A model generated the notes under the pieces. That model was not told where the DNA came from. It searched no databases and worked only from the letters and a program-made list of their open reading frames with translations. From Paenibacillus sp. HWE-109 (GTDB lineage: Bacteria; Bacillota; Bacilli; Paenibacillales; NBRC-103111), in assembly GCF_022163125.1 (NCBI RefSeq), contig NZ_CP091881.1:3100001-3164000 (forward strand): a stretch of 64,000 nt of DNA, given 5' to 3'. Of the stretch, positions 16,483-26,414 are shown piece after piece (positions within the stretch are counted from its first letter, which is position 1; every line of letters begins with the position of its first letter). A program made the position numbers and the translations under genes.

Positions 16483-17985
16483 TTACCTCTTGGCGCGGTA
16501 GTTAGACAGATTCCAGGAAGGCCACGAATCGCTGTCAATCCCAGATATGACGCGGTTTATCGTGAGTTCCAATTCCACTAATTCTGGATGACGAATTTGT
16601 AAATCTCTTAGCGCTGGAACCACATCCGTGGATAAGTCTCCCAGATAGGCAAGATCAATAACTCCTGTTCGTTCATATCGAGCTGTATTGTTCACTGCAA
16701 TCCGCTCATCAATATTGATGTAATTCATAACCAGGTAAGCCAAAATTGCCGAAGTGATATACGCTCTGGACAATGACATCTTCTCCACCCAAATACGATA
16801 AAGCGCAATGATAAATAACACGCCAAGAAATATCATAAAACCATGAACCAGCAATCTCGTCTGTGTAAAACCATAAGCTTCTTCATACAAAGCAAGCCTG
16901 CTATATGCTGAACTTAACATGACAAGTGTACATACAACTAGTAGACTTAATAGCACTTTACGTATTAATTCCCCGGTTTGAGCCGATTTTCGAATCCAAT
17001 GCAAGCCAGGAAACAATAACGCAACATTGATTAAAGCAACAAAGACAAGCTCAGCAAACCCTCTCCGCGCATATTCTGCATAAGCTACACCGTCCGGCAG
17101 CAACCCGTCAGCGGCTCCAAACAAATAGGAGAATTGGATTATCGCAAATAGCACATAAACAAAATTCACACAGATTAGCAAAGTCCCCGCAGTAAGGGGA
17201 TCTAATTGAATCTTCCTATTCTTCTCAAGCAATTCAATTTCCTCAACCTTCGGAATCGAATCCACCTCAGCATTTTTGGGCAAAAGCAGGCCAAGCAGGT
17301 AGCAAAAAATGTAGATCGTGACGCAAATCGCTAAGAGTATACGAAAAATAACTTCGAACGTAGATCCCCCATCGAACCAATTCGGAATGTGTTCGAGCCA
17401 AGACAGGAAAATGCGATCAGCGGAAGCAAGTAAACTAATAATGACAAATAAGATTGGTACAGCCAAAAGCAAACCTACTCCTATTTTAGCAAATTTCCCT
17501 CTGCTCGCCTCACGCTCATTTTCTTTGGCAGGCAGCCATGACTTAATCATCCCTAGTGGAACGGATATATGAGCCAGCGGTCTTCCCATAACATGCCGCA
17601 ATATATCCTGTAAGAAAGACGCATGGTACCACGCATGCTTGCTATTGCGAGACAACACAATCGTTTGCATTACTATGAGCAAGGGCAATGCTAAACCATT
17701 CAGCGTATGAAACAAGCGATTCGCAAATAATCCGTATGTAAGTGCCAAAAGCACACTAGGAACCAGCAGGAGCCAACCCGCTTTGCTCTGGCCTTCCCAT
17801 GGCTCGAAGCCGCCCAATCGTCCTTTAATGGCATAAAAGTACAAACTATAGAAGCCAGCCACAACGATCAATACAGACACGCCGGCTGTGCGGCCAACGA
17901 ATAAATATTGAAAGGCCAAACCGAATAAACAAGCATACATCAGCATCATGCCGTATTTCTTTTGCCATGGAGCGGGATCTCTCAT
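16483..17985 (-). CDS. DUF4173/DUF4153-type polytopic membrane protein
   Basis: This 500-residue protein has about 11-12 hydrophobic segments. The stretch YAEYARRGFAELVFVALINV, the YRIWVEKMSLSRAY segment and NYINIDERIAVNNTARYE are features of DUF4173 proteins. A soluble tail of about 50 residues ends the protein. GGAGAG lies eight bases before the ATG. It is divergent from the SgrR-like gene and upstream of the SLH gene on the same strand. No transport substrate can be inferred. Confidence 0.8.
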   Translation of the reverse strand: MRDPAPWQKKYGMMLMYACLFGLAFQYLFVGRTAGVSVLIVVAGFYSLYFYAIKGRLGGFEPWEGQSKAGWLLLVPSVLLALTYGLFANRLFHTLNGLALPLLIVMQTIVLSRNSKHAWYHASFLQDILRHVMGRPLAHISVPLGMIKSWLPAKENEREASRGKFAKIGVGLLLAVPILFVIISLLASADRIFLSWLEHIPNWFDGGSTFEVIFRILLAICVTIYIFCYLLGLLLPKNAEVDSIPKVEEIELLEKNRKIQLDPLTAGTLLICVNFVYVLFAIIQFSYLFGAADGLLPDGVAYAEYARRGFAELVFVALINVALLFPGLHWIRKSAQTGELIRKVLLSLLVVCTLVMLSSAYSRLALYEEAYGFTQTRLLVHGFMIFLGVLFIIALYRIWVEKMSLSRAYITSAILAYLVMNYINIDERIAVNNTARYERTGVIDLAYLGDLSTDVVPALRDLQIRHPELVELELTINRVISGIDSDSWPSWNLSNYRAKR

Positions 17986-18123
17986 TCAACATACTCTCCT
18001 TTGTAAAGCTAATGGTTAGGGCGCTGCTAGACATTGTTATTTCCTGCCTTTTATTGTAACCTTTAAAACAAGAACAAAAAGTGTAACTTTAAATTTCATA
18101 ATTTCATATTTTATGATGGAGGC

Positions 18124-19920
18124 ATGCAAGTGAAAATTCGCAAGCATTATTTGACATTGCGCCGCGCTTTCCCCCATATCCAGGAAGAGTCTCCCATTGA
18201 GATTACACTCGAAGAATTAGCCTCTTGTTTGGATTGTACACATCGCAACATGGTACTGGTTTTGAAGCGCATGCAGCAGGAAGGCTGGCTGACTTGGCTG
18301 CCCAAAAAAGGACGCAGCAACCGCTCCAGCCTGTTCTTTCACGCAAAAAAAGAATCCATACTCCTGGAGGAAGCCAAGGAGTTGGTCGCCAGACAAGATT
18401 TGCATTCGGCATTGGAGCTGCTGCAAGCTTCCGAAGAAGCCCTCTCCCTAAGAGAGCAATTTCAGGATTGGCTCTCTGGACAATTCGGCTTCCGCTCTGA
18501 AGTGCAGAATCAGCGCAGAACCGACGTGTTGCGCTTTCCTCTCACCCAAACAATTCACACCTTAGACCCAGCCGCTATCCATTATGCGGGGGAATCGCAT
18601 CTGGTGAATCAGTTGTTCGACGGTCTCGTGCGCATGGATGCGAAAGGAGACCAGATTTTGCCGCATCTCGCCCATGCTTGGGAAACGGATGATGCTCGCA
18701 CCCTTTGGACCTTCTATCTGCGCAAAGGCGTTCAGTTCCATCACGGCCGCGAAATGCTGGCCAGCGATGTGAAATATTCGCTCGAACGGCTCCAACGGCT
18801 CGCGCCGCGCGGTCTGTACAGCTGGGCTTATGCGAACATTTGCGAGATAACGACGCCGGACGAAACAACCGTTCGTATTCAATTAAAGGAAAGAAATGAA
18901 CTATTTCTGGGCTTCTTAACGACGAACCGCGCTTCGATTGTTCCCGCTGACGTCTATGTGAATCATGTGGACGGTATGAACGCCAGTCCTGTCGGGACTG
19001 GACCTTTTCGTTTAACAGGACAAGAACAAGGTATCTGGATTTTGGAGGCATTCCCCTTTTATTTTCAGGGACGAGGGTTTCTGGATCGGGTTGAAGTGTG
19101 GACACTGCCAGAGCAGGAGCAGACCGATCTGTCTGATCAGCTGCGTCCCTATCAAATCATGCACAATGTACGAATTTCCGACATGGATGCAGAACGTTGG
19201 CAGCAAGTCAGGCAATCTGGCATGACAACCAAATTTCTAACCGTTAATGCGTTGAAAGATGGCCCCTTGAAGAACCCGCAGAATCGCCAAGTGCTAAGCA
19301 ACGCCTTGGATCGCACTTTTTTGCTGGAACAACTTTCGGGGGATGTTATTGAGACTGCGAACAGCTTTTTCCCATACACACAATCTGATGTACCGAATTC
19401 GATTGTCTCTACTGCCCCTACGACCGGGATTGTCGAAAATTACTGTACAGCTAGTTATCAGGGAGAACATCTCACGCTAGCTACTATCCCACAGTATGAG
19501 CATGATGCCTTACATTTGCAGCGCATGTACGCCAAGTCCGGTATTATGCTGGACATTATGCTGATTCCTGCCGAAGAGTTCAAAGGAGAGCAGCGCATGA
19601 GCGCCGACCTCGTGCTGTTTGCAATTATGTTAGATGAGCATCGTGAACTGCGTCTCTATGATATGTACAAAAGTATGCGTCAGCATGCAGACCAAGATGT
19701 CCAAGCATTGCTCGATGACAACTTATTCCAACTGCGCCTAGAGCCAGATGCTGGACGTCGAAAAGCGCTGCTTGAGCAGTTGGAATCACAGCTCAAGCAG
19801 CGCCATAGCCTGCTATTTCTATATCGTAAGCATCTCAAAACAGCTTACCACCCTTCCATCCGCGGCATCTCTCTGGACTCGCTCGGTTGGGTGCGATTTC
19901 GCGATATCTGGTTTACCTAG
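18124..19920 (+). CDS. SgrR-like regulator: N-terminal HTH fused to a solute-binding (SBP_bac_5) domain
   Basis: This 598-residue cytoplasmic protein has no signal peptide. Residues 1-75 are a winged helix (IEITLEELASCLDCTHRNMVLVLKRMQQEGWLTWLPKKGRSNRS) as in SgrR. From about residue 140 it continues as a family-5 peptide/sugar-binding protein (LDPAAIHYAGESHLVNQLFDGLVRMD, TFYLRKGVQFHHGREMLASDVKYSLERL, NASPVGTGPFRL). Such proteins sense a ligand and control a nearby transporter, but no partner is adjacent. GGAGG lies only one base from the ATG at 18124; the GTG at 18130 has better spacing. The stop is 2 bp from that of the convergent helicase gene. Confidence 0.88.
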   Translation: MQVKIRKHYLTLRRAFPHIQEESPIEITLEELASCLDCTHRNMVLVLKRMQQEGWLTWLPKKGRSNRSSLFFHAKKESILLEEAKELVARQDLHSALELLQASEEALSLREQFQDWLSGQFGFRSEVQNQRRTDVLRFPLTQTIHTLDPAAIHYAGESHLVNQLFDGLVRMDAKGDQILPHLAHAWETDDARTLWTFYLRKGVQFHHGREMLASDVKYSLERLQRLAPRGLYSWAYANICEITTPDETTVRIQLKERNELFLGFLTTNRASIVPADVYVNHVDGMNASPVGTGPFRLTGQEQGIWILEAFPFYFQGRGFLDRVEVWTLPEQEQTDLSDQLRPYQIMHNVRISDMDAERWQQVRQSGMTTKFLTVNALKDGPLKNPQNRQVLSNALDRTFLLEQLSGDVIETANSFFPYTQSDVPNSIVSTAPTTGIVENYCTASYQGEHLTLATIPQYEHDALHLQRMYAKSGIMLDIMLIPAEEFKGEQRMSADLVLFAIMLDEHRELRLYDMYKSMRQHADQDVQALLDDNLFQLRLEPDAGRRKALLEQLESQLKQRHSLLFLYRKHLKTAYHPSIRGISLDSLGWVRFRDIWFT

Positions 19921-19921
19921 A

Positions 19922-21871
19922 TTAAACGCCAGCTTTTAAGGAAACACCAACTGGTAAAATACGGACTATATGTTCCCGCAATTGCTCATTATGGTGAAGT
20001 TCCTCACTAAAGATCGCAATCAAACCGCTATCTTCGCGGGTTCGGATTAAGCGACCTATGCCTTGTCTAAGTCTAAGCAGCATATACGGAATATCAACCT
20101 CTTCATAAGGTGAAGCAGCTGCTTGTCTTTTGGCCATGAATACGGGATCTTGCGGAGGAAACGGCAGTGCCCAAACAATGACATTAGACAACGAAGGGCC
20201 TGGCACATCAAGTCCTTCCCATAAACTTACAGCACCAAGTACCGTATGTTCGTCTCCCTGAAAAGAAGCAATGAGATGGCTTATTTCTTGATCGCCCTCG
20301 AATAAAAAGTGCAGATCCGCACAGTCGGAACGGCTTTGAATTTCCCTCTTGAACTTCCGCAGTTCTTCGAACGTGGGGAACAGGATCAAGGCCCGTCCTT
20401 CCGTTCGTTTCAACAATTGAACCGCTGTCTCCAGCTTCTCTTCGAACGTTCCGCCACTAGACCAAGTAGGTGCAATCACTTCCATACGCTCAGCGTAATC
20501 ATAGGGAGACGCAACAGAAAAGGACAAATACTTGTCCAGCCCCAAACTGTCGGCCACATAGTCGAACGAGCCTTCAACCGAAAGTGTCGCAGATGAGAAG
20601 ACAATCGGCATTTTGGAAGAGAACACTTGCTCCTTCAAGACTTCTTTCACTGTTCTAGGCATAATAACGAGACTTAACCCCGTAATGCTCTCTGTTGCCC
20701 AGCAAATAAAAGCTTGATCATTGCGAAACAAAGCTAACGCTTTTTGCATCATTTCCAGATGCTCTTCGACAATTTTGAGCTGATAATCGTTTAACGTGAA
20801 CATCTCGCTTTCAAACACAAGCTCTTCCTCTATCTGCGATAAAATGTCGCAAAGACGATGAATCTCTCTCAGCAATCTGTCGTTCATGACGATCTGCTTG
20901 CGGTCAGAACCCGGAATCGGCTGGCAGCAGCTTTCCAAAATATCAAACATCAATTCGCTCTGTTCAATTGCCTGATCAATACAGACCGCTAACGTTTCGC
21001 GCACTTCACCTTTTAATAAACGAACGACCAATTCCTCGAAGACGATATGCTTGAGCTTATAAGTCAATGCTTTCTGAGCCGCTGACTCCATGAGATGGCC
21101 TTCATCAAAAACAACCGTACAATGCTCCGGCAGCAAAGGCCGCTGTCCTTCGCGTTTTCTACCTTCATATGTCCAGACATGCTCCATATAGAAATCGTGC
21201 GAGCAAATGATCAGATCTGTCGAACGGCGATACGAATCACGCGAAAGCGTTTGGCCGCAGCGATGGCGTTTATCGCAAACAAAACAGTCCTGGAAGGCAT
21301 CCCAGCTGACCTTGTCCCATTGTTCGTTGTTCAAATGAGGATAATTTTTGCGATCTCCATAGGCATAAAAGGACTGCATCGCTTCGCGCGTATGCACGAA
21401 TTCCGGCAAACCTTCATATAGTTCGCGGTACAAGCCCGTATCTTCATGTCCGAAACGCGCTTCGTCCAGCTTGACCAGACAAACATACTTGTCCGGCGAT
21501 TTCGCCAACCGAGCATCAATAGCAAGATCCAAATGCCGTGTGATTTTCTCTATATCACCACCCGGCTTGACCAACTGTTCAATTAAGGACTCGTCCGCAC
21601 AGGCAATAATCGCCGGTTTCTTCGTTAAACGCGCATAACAGATCGCATATAACAAGTAAACTAGCGTCTTCCCCGTTCCCACTCCAGCTTCAGCAAAAAT
21701 CGTCTGCTTCTCCGCAAAAGCACGCTCCAATTGAAAAGCCATATAAATTTGTTCATCACGGACCTCGAAGCCAGCTTCAGGCAAAATTTCATAAAAGATA
21801 TCGGCAATCCAGTCCGAGACTTGCTGCATGTATGGCTGTGAATGATCATATGCAAATGGATAACTTCCCAC
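19922..21871 (-). CDS. DinG/YoaA-type (XPD-like) ATP-dependent DNA helicase
   Basis: This superfamily-2 helicase has about 649 residues. It contains Walker A AEAGVGTGKTLVYLL, a cysteine cluster of the Fe-S type (DCFVCDKRHRCGQT with an upstream Cys), the DEGH box VVFDEGHLMESA, SATLSVEG, and motif VI LRQGIGRLIRTREDSG. Members unwind 5'-tailed DNA in repair. The open frame begins with TTG at 21904, but GTG at 21871 follows GGGGG with 8-base spacing and gives the expected N-terminus (GSYPFAYDHSQP). No exonuclease domain is present, unlike B. subtilis DinG. Confidence 0.88.
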   Translation of the reverse strand: MGSYPFAYDHSQPYMQQVSDWIADIFYEILPEAGFEVRDEQIYMAFQLERAFAEKQTIFAEAGVGTGKTLVYLLYAICYARLTKKPAIIACADESLIEQLVKPGGDIEKITRHLDLAIDARLAKSPDKYVCLVKLDEARFGHEDTGLYRELYEGLPEFVHTREAMQSFYAYGDRKNYPHLNNEQWDKVSWDAFQDCFVCDKRHRCGQTLSRDSYRRSTDLIICSHDFYMEHVWTYEGRKREGQRPLLPEHCTVVFDEGHLMESAAQKALTYKLKHIVFEELVVRLLKGEVRETLAVCIDQAIEQSELMFDILESCCQPIPGSDRKQIVMNDRLLREIHRLCDILSQIEEELVFESEMFTLNDYQLKIVEEHLEMMQKALALFRNDQAFICWATESITGLSLVIMPRTVKEVLKEQVFSSKMPIVFSSATLSVEGSFDYVADSLGLDKYLSFSVASPYDYAERMEVIAPTWSSGGTFEEKLETAVQLLKRTEGRALILFPTFEELRKFKREIQSRSDCADLHFLFEGDQEISHLIASFQGDEHTVLGAVSLWEGLDVPGPSLSNVIVWALPFPPQDPVFMAKRQAAASPYEEVDIPYMLLRLRQGIGRLIRTREDSGLIAIFSEELHHNEQLREHIVRILPVGVSLKAGV

Positions 21872-21936
21872 GTTATGTGCCCCCAACGAATAGAATTGAA
21901 TCAAACTTATATTATCTCATGAATCAAAAGTAAAAG

Positions 21937-21982
21937 CAAAAAAAAAGCTCCTCGAACAGCCAACTGGCTGCTTCAAGTAGCT
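21937..21982 (-). terminator. terminator of the radical SAM gene
   Basis: A roughly 15-bp imperfect stem (AGCAGCC with GGCTGTTCG at its core and a GCT/AGC base) is followed by nine T residues on the minus strand, just after the radical SAM stop codon. Confidence 0.8.
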
Positions 21983-21991
21983 TTCTCAATC

Positions 21992-22870
21992 TTACATACT
22001 AAAACGTTCGCGGTACCCGCATTTGCGGCATAATTCCTCGACCACTTCGCGTCTGGAAAATCCTTCAAACAAACGGTTCGCCCGCTCGCCCTCTACAATA
22101 TCCGAGAAATGCGTATCGTTGATATTGCCCAAATTGATAACTCCTTCCCCATCTAGACAACAGGGGATTACAGTGCCATCAACTAGAATACCGGCTTGAT
22201 TGCGCAGCGCGTGACAGAAACCAGGTCCAGCAATTTCCTCTGCTTTGAGATCTGGCCACTGGAACTCATGATCCTGATTCAGATAGACGCGATCCGCTAA
22301 CTTGACGCCCGTTCCGCGCACGAATTTCTCATCGATTTTGAAATCAAGATTGAATTCTTGCTCGAGCAGCTCCAGCACCTCACGGTTGCGCTGACGCTCC
22401 AGATTGGTCTGATTATCGGTATCCAGATTCCAGAGCCGGAACGAAATAATCACATTGGATTTCGCCACGATTTCTTTGGCAAAACGCAGAATACTCGTCA
22501 CATAGCCTTCCTTATCCTCAGACCCTTCATGTCCGTCGAAACTGTGCAAAGAGAAATTCATTTGTCTAAGCGCCGGTTTATCCAGCAGCTTGTGTCTGTT
22601 TTTGTTAATCAACGTGCCGTTCGTTGTGATATTGACCTTAAAGCCCTTCTCGTGGCTCAAATCCAGCAATTCATCAATCTTAGGATGCAGCAAAGGCTCT
22701 CCTTTGACATGAAGGTAAATATGATCGGTATGGGGCTTAATTTGATCAAGGATATTCGTAAACGTATCTATTTTAATAAAATTGGCTTGACGTTTCGTTT
22801 GTGGACAGAACGTGCAGGCCAAGTTGCATACACTTGTAATCTCAATATAAAACTTCTTAAACTTCTTCAT
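21992..22870 (-). CDS. radical SAM/SPASM-type protein
   Basis: From the ATG at 22870 (GGAG seven bases upstream) the protein has 292 residues. The radical SAM cluster is C15-x3-C19-x2-C22 in VCNLACTFC, followed by HVKGEPLLHP and TTNGTLI. The C-terminal half has a SPASM-like set of cysteines (GFCHALRNQ, VIPCCLDGEG, ELCRKCGYRERF) that would hold auxiliary clusters. SPASM proteins often modify ribosomal peptides, but no precursor-like small ORF is evident nearby. It precedes no obvious partner; Amj is co-directional upstream. Confidence 0.88.
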   Translation of the reverse strand: MKKFKKFYIEITSVCNLACTFCPQTKRQANFIKIDTFTNILDQIKPHTDHIYLHVKGEPLLHPKIDELLDLSHEKGFKVNITTNGTLINKNRHKLLDKPALRQMNFSLHSFDGHEGSEDKEGYVTSILRFAKEIVAKSNVIISFRLWNLDTDNQTNLERQRNREVLELLEQEFNLDFKIDEKFVRGTGVKLADRVYLNQDHEFQWPDLKAEEIAGPGFCHALRNQAGILVDGTVIPCCLDGEGVINLGNINDTHFSDIVEGERANRLFEGFSRREVVEELCRKCGYRERFSM

Positions 22871-22952
22871 TCTTTGCTCCATTTCTAGCTGCGCTACTAT
22901 GATATTAGCTATTATAGCAAGCTGTCACTATGAAAGAAAGGTCATGGAGAAA

Positions 22953-23747
22953 TTAGAAAATCGTTTGGACAATCCATCCGATGAAATGGGCAGACGGAAT
23001 CAGAAACAACTGAGCAAGCAATGTTCCAAGAAAGCGAGAAGTCATGAGCAGCGCATAAATCTTGCCTAACTGCCTTTTTTGCGACTCATCATGCAGCGCC
23101 TTATCTGTAATGAGACCAAGCTGTGGATCTATGAAAATGGTCAAAAGTATTGTCGCGATCCCGTTAATCAGTCCAGAAGCCTGAGAAGCTGTCGTTGCAG
23201 ATTCAGGAACCAGATGAGCGGCATATAACGAAGCGAGCACCCCTACCGAATAGAAAGCCGTCACCACAATATTGATCAATAATAAGCGCTTAGGTACACC
23301 CAAATAGCGAAATTGACTCAACTTTACTTTGGGCTTCTTCCAGTAGGATTTCGAATTCTTCAGCTGCTCTACGGTAACACTTGTAATTAATTTGGGTAAC
23401 GATCCTGCAACTTCCAATCGAGCAATAATACGCACACTGAAATTGATAAATGAAGGAAACAAGGCGATCGCGATCAACGTGCCGATAGACGAGGCGAAAA
23501 GGCTGATACGCAGGTATTTTTCCAAATCAAAAGTCGGTTCCACCTTGGCAAAATCCACGAAGTTCGCCGTCATAGGTGCTTGAATTAAATTCGCAGTTCT
23601 TGAAACGAGCACGACGATTCCGACTAAAGAAAGTGCCACAGCCAGCTTGTTCACCTGCACGCCAGCGTATCGAATTGAATAAGACAACGTTTCAGCTGTA
23701 TGTATAATCATCGTTAACACGAAAACTATAACAAGTGTCCCTGTCAT
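22953..23747 (-). CDS. amj: Amj family lipid II flippase
   Basis: This 264-residue polytopic membrane protein begins TLVIVFVLTMIIHTAETLSY and contains YSIRYAGVQVNKLAVALSL, NFVDFAKVEPTFDLEKYLRI and FIDPQLGLITDKAL, patterns of the Amj (YdaH) family. Amj is the alternative to MurJ in B. subtilis and moves the lipid II wall precursor outward across the membrane; it responds to wall stress there. It overlaps the preceding SRPBCC gene by 4 bp. Confidence 0.85.
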   Translation of the reverse strand: MTGTLVIVFVLTMIIHTAETLSYSIRYAGVQVNKLAVALSLVGIVVLVSRTANLIQAPMTANFVDFAKVEPTFDLEKYLRISLFASSIGTLIAIALFPSFINFSVRIIARLEVAGSLPKLITSVTVEQLKNSKSYWKKPKVKLSQFRYLGVPKRLLLINIVVTAFYSVGVLASLYAAHLVPESATTASQASGLINGIATILLTIFIDPQLGLITDKALHDESQKRQLGKIYALLMTSRFLGTLLAQLFLIPSAHFIGWIVQTIF

Positions 23748-24178
23748 TGAACGGCTCCGTGTTCCCCTATGGACTGAAGGTCAGCAATAACGGCTTCCCA
23801 GCGCGCTTTCATCTCTTCTCTACGCTCCTCATTTTCCAGCTTTTCTTGATGAAAACTGATCGTTGTCCGGCCGGGATTTGCTGTAGGAAGCAGCCGAATT
23901 TGCAGCGTAGAAGCATGCTCCCAACCTGCCGGCTGCCAAGTCAAACGAAGCTGCTCGAGCGGCTTCACCACACGAATTTCTCCTGAACATCCATCTACGG
24001 TTTGATAAGCTTGCCCCTTGGTGAATGACAGATCCGCCACTTCACCGAGCCAGAGTTTTCTTCCTGATGGGGAAATGAGCAGCTCCCAAGCCTCCTCCTG
24101 ATATAAAGGTAGTGTCCTTCTGACACCAATTTGAAAACCTGCTTCAGCCGTTTGACCTACCGCTTTATTTGAACCCAT
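23744..24178 (-). CDS. SRPBCC/AHSA1-like domain protein
   Basis: From the ATG at 24178 (GAGGGGG seven bases upstream) the protein has 144 residues. RRTLPLYQEEAWELLISPSGRKLWLGEVADL followed by GSG-type turns and EQLRLTWQPAGWEHASTLQIRLLP matches the AHSA1 branch of the START-like hydrophobic-pocket fold. The ligand is unknown. The 4-bp overlap with amj suggests coupled translation. Confidence 0.75.
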   Translation of the reverse strand: MGSNKAVGQTAEAGFQIGVRRTLPLYQEEAWELLISPSGRKLWLGEVADLSFTKGQAYQTVDGCSGEIRVVKPLEQLRLTWQPAGWEHASTLQIRLLPTANPGRTTISFHQEKLENEERREEMKARWEAVIADLQSIGEHGAVQ

Positions 24179-24317
24179 CCTCTTGCCCCCTCTATCAAAT
24201 TCATGCATTGGAACAGCCTTTATTAATTCTTTCTAGAAGAACCCAGAAATTCCCTTTAAAAGTTTGGCTTAATTTTCTATTAAATAAGAACTAGGAGCGT
24301 GTACTTTACAGGCCGTA

Positions 24318-24556
24318 TAAAAAAAGGCTTCGCCGCCCTAAGAGATGAGCCTCTTACAAGCGACGAAACCTATTAAGGGAACTGTGGGGCTCTATTTAGT
24401 CGAACAGATGCGATTCAAGTGTAATAGCGGAACTACAGGGTCTTATTTCCACGAAAGGCGCTGAATTTTCCGCCAAACAGCAAAATAGCGCACTGTAGTT
24501 CCTTCACCCTCGCTAAAATGGCACTTTTCGCTAAAATAGCGAACTATAGTTCCCTA
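24318..24556. repeat. dispersed palindromic intergenic repeat A, copy 2
   Basis: It has the same order as copy 1. There is a leader GGCTTCGCCGCCCTAAGAGA, inverted motifs at 24376 and 24427 (51 bp apart), and forward motifs at 24482 and 24532 (50 bp apart). A block shared with copy 1 (GGAACTACAGGGTCTTATTT, then CCACGAA) is nearly unchanged. It occupies the gap between the SRPBCC gene and the ABC exporter. Confidence 0.8.
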
Positions 24557-24638
24557 AAATTTGCTATGATGCATTTTCCCTTATCTGCGCATGGCGGCTG
24601 TCAAACCCCGCCCCCACCAACGTGGTGAAAGTTTCGCC

Positions 24639-26414
24639 TCACTCCGCTTTCCGCTCATCCCCGTACCAGAGCTGCTGGAACGTCTCGCTTCGCAGCAGCA
24701 GCTCCGCCGAGGTTCCCTCGGCTTCGATGCGGCCGTCCTTCATCACGATGATGTGGTCGGCACGGGTTAGCGCCGTTTTGCGGTGCGACACGACCAGACA
24801 AGTCGCATCTGCACGCCGCTGGAACATGCGCTCCCAGAGCTTCTGCTCCGTCTCGACATCGAGCGCGCTCGACAAGTCGTCGAACACGTACAGCTCGGCG
24901 TTGCGCACGAGCATGCGCGCTGCGGCCGTCCGCTGCGCTTGGCCGCCGGAGAGCTTCACCCCGCGCGGGCCGATGACGGTGTCCAGCCCGCCTGGCAGCT
25001 GCGCGACGTCGAACTCCATCACCGCCGCGTGCAGCGCCTGCGGCAAGCTGTCGTTTTGCTCCGCTTGCCCGAGCAAAATATTATTGCGCAGCGTATCGCT
25101 GTACAACCGCGGCACCTGCGCGGTGTAGGCGCTCCGCGACGGCGTAAAGAAGGTGCCCGGATCATCGACGGGCACGCCATTCCACGCAATCGTTCCTTCT
25201 CCCTTAGGCAGCAGCCCAAGGAGCGAACGCACGAGCGTGGTTTTGCCTGACCCAATCGTCCCCGTGACGACGGTGAACGAACCTTTTTGCAAGCTGAAGT
25301 GAATGTCCGAGATCCCTCTGCCCGTATCAGCATACGCATAGCTCAGCCCATTCACATCTAGCCGCTCAAGCTTGCCGCCAAGCTTATCTATTCCCTCATT
25401 CATGACTGGGAGCGGGCTGCCTTTTGTCAAATGCAAGGAATTAACCATCGTCAGAACTTTCGCTGATGCACCTTGCAGCAGAAAGGTTAATCTTTCTAGA
25501 GAAACACTCATTTGTTTAAAGTAAGTGATAAACTTGCCTACATTGGATATAAACTGCGTAACAAAAGTTAAGTAATACACGAATAAGGCAAAGTCTCCGA
25601 CTGTAAAAGTGCCTGCACGCATTTTGGTCCCTGCTAACAGCAGAATCAATCCTGTTCCAAGGTTAACTGAGTTGGAAAATACCGAATCCAACAGTTCGGT
25701 CATCAACCGATCTTTCAGCATGGCTTTCCTTCGACTGTCGCCGAAGCTGCGGAATCTGTCAATAACACGTTTTTCAGCACCTGCGACTTGAATCGCTTGC
25801 ACGTTGCCGAACATTTCACTTATTTCGCCAGTCACTTTGGAAGTTGCCTCCCGACTTGCTGCGCGATATTTCTGCAGCCGTACGGTTGCTAGCTGTGCGG
25901 CGGTGATTACAAGTACAATCGGCATAAAGACAAGAAGCGTCATTTGAGCATCAATCCGAATTAATATATAGCCGGACACAAGCGCAAAACAAGTCATCCC
26001 AAAAACATCAACTGACCAACTCGCCGCCTCTTCCGACTGATCGACATCATCACGGAAATGACTGATTGCTTCGCCTGGCGATACCGGAATTGCCTGCGCT
26101 CCGGGCTGTTTGAGCACATGTTCGAGCAGATTCCTTCTAAGCAGCATCCCCATGCGGAAACGGAAATTCACGTCTGTAATAAAACCGATGACGATCAAAA
26201 TAATTCTACCGAGTGCCGCAGCCATCAAGAGGGCAATCAGCCCCCAAACACTATAGCCAAGCTTGGAGTTGCCTGTTAAGGAATCGAAGAATTCTTTCGT
26301 TACCAAGCCCGCTGCAATCGGCGCCAGATAAATGACCGTCCAAGCGATTGCATTTATGAAATAACGCATAGGACGATACATAATCAGCCGCCACAAATAT
26401 TGATACGTATTCAT
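24639..26414 (-). CDS. ABC exporter half-transporter, degenerate-site partner (BmrC-like)
   Basis: The 591 residues comprise a six-helix membrane domain (1-310) and an ATPase domain. Walker A is VVTGTIGSGKTTLVRS, the signature is KLSGGQAQRTAAAR, and the H-loop is VVSHRKTAL. Walker B reads YVFDDLSSALD, so the usual catalytic Glu is Asp; this is the degenerate half of a heterodimeric exporter. Its ATG overlaps the stop of the partner gene by 4 bp. The ATPase half is visibly much richer in G+C than the membrane half. Multidrug export is likely but unproven. Confidence 0.9.
   Translation of the reverse strand: MNTYQYLWRLIMYRPMRYFINAIAWTVIYLAPIAAGLVTKEFFDSLTGNSKLGYSVWGLIALLMAAALGRIILIVIGFITDVNFRFRMGMLLRRNLLEHVLKQPGAQAIPVSPGEAISHFRDDVDQSEEAASWSVDVFGMTCFALVSGYILIRIDAQMTLLVFMPIVLVITAAQLATVRLQKYRAASREATSKVTGEISEMFGNVQAIQVAGAEKRVIDRFRSFGDSRRKAMLKDRLMTELLDSVFSNSVNLGTGLILLLAGTKMRAGTFTVGDFALFVYYLTFVTQFISNVGKFITYFKQMSVSLERLTFLLQGASAKVLTMVNSLHLTKGSPLPVMNEGIDKLGGKLERLDVNGLSYAYADTGRGISDIHFSLQKGSFTVVTGTIGSGKTTLVRSLLGLLPKGEGTIAWNGVPVDDPGTFFTPSRSAYTAQVPRLYSDTLRNNILLGQAEQNDSLPQALHAAVMEFDVAQLPGGLDTVIGPRGVKLSGGQAQRTAAARMLVRNAELYVFDDLSSALDVETEQKLWERMFQRRADATCLVVSHRKTALTRADHIIVMKDGRIEAEGTSAELLLRSETFQQLWYGDERKAE

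Noticed and set aside
18562..19105. Long minus-strand ORFs within the SgrR-like gene
   Set aside because: The plus-strand protein is recognisable along its full length; the opposite frames are products of locally high G+C.
21992..22870. RiPP biosynthesis cluster around the radical SAM protein
   Set aside because: No precursor-like small ORF, peptidase or dedicated exporter lies adjacent; the ABC exporter is separated by Amj, an SRPBCC gene and a repeat.
22358..22888. 176-codon plus-strand ORF
   Set aside because: It is the antisense shadow of the radical SAM gene, which has all cluster cysteines in its own frame.
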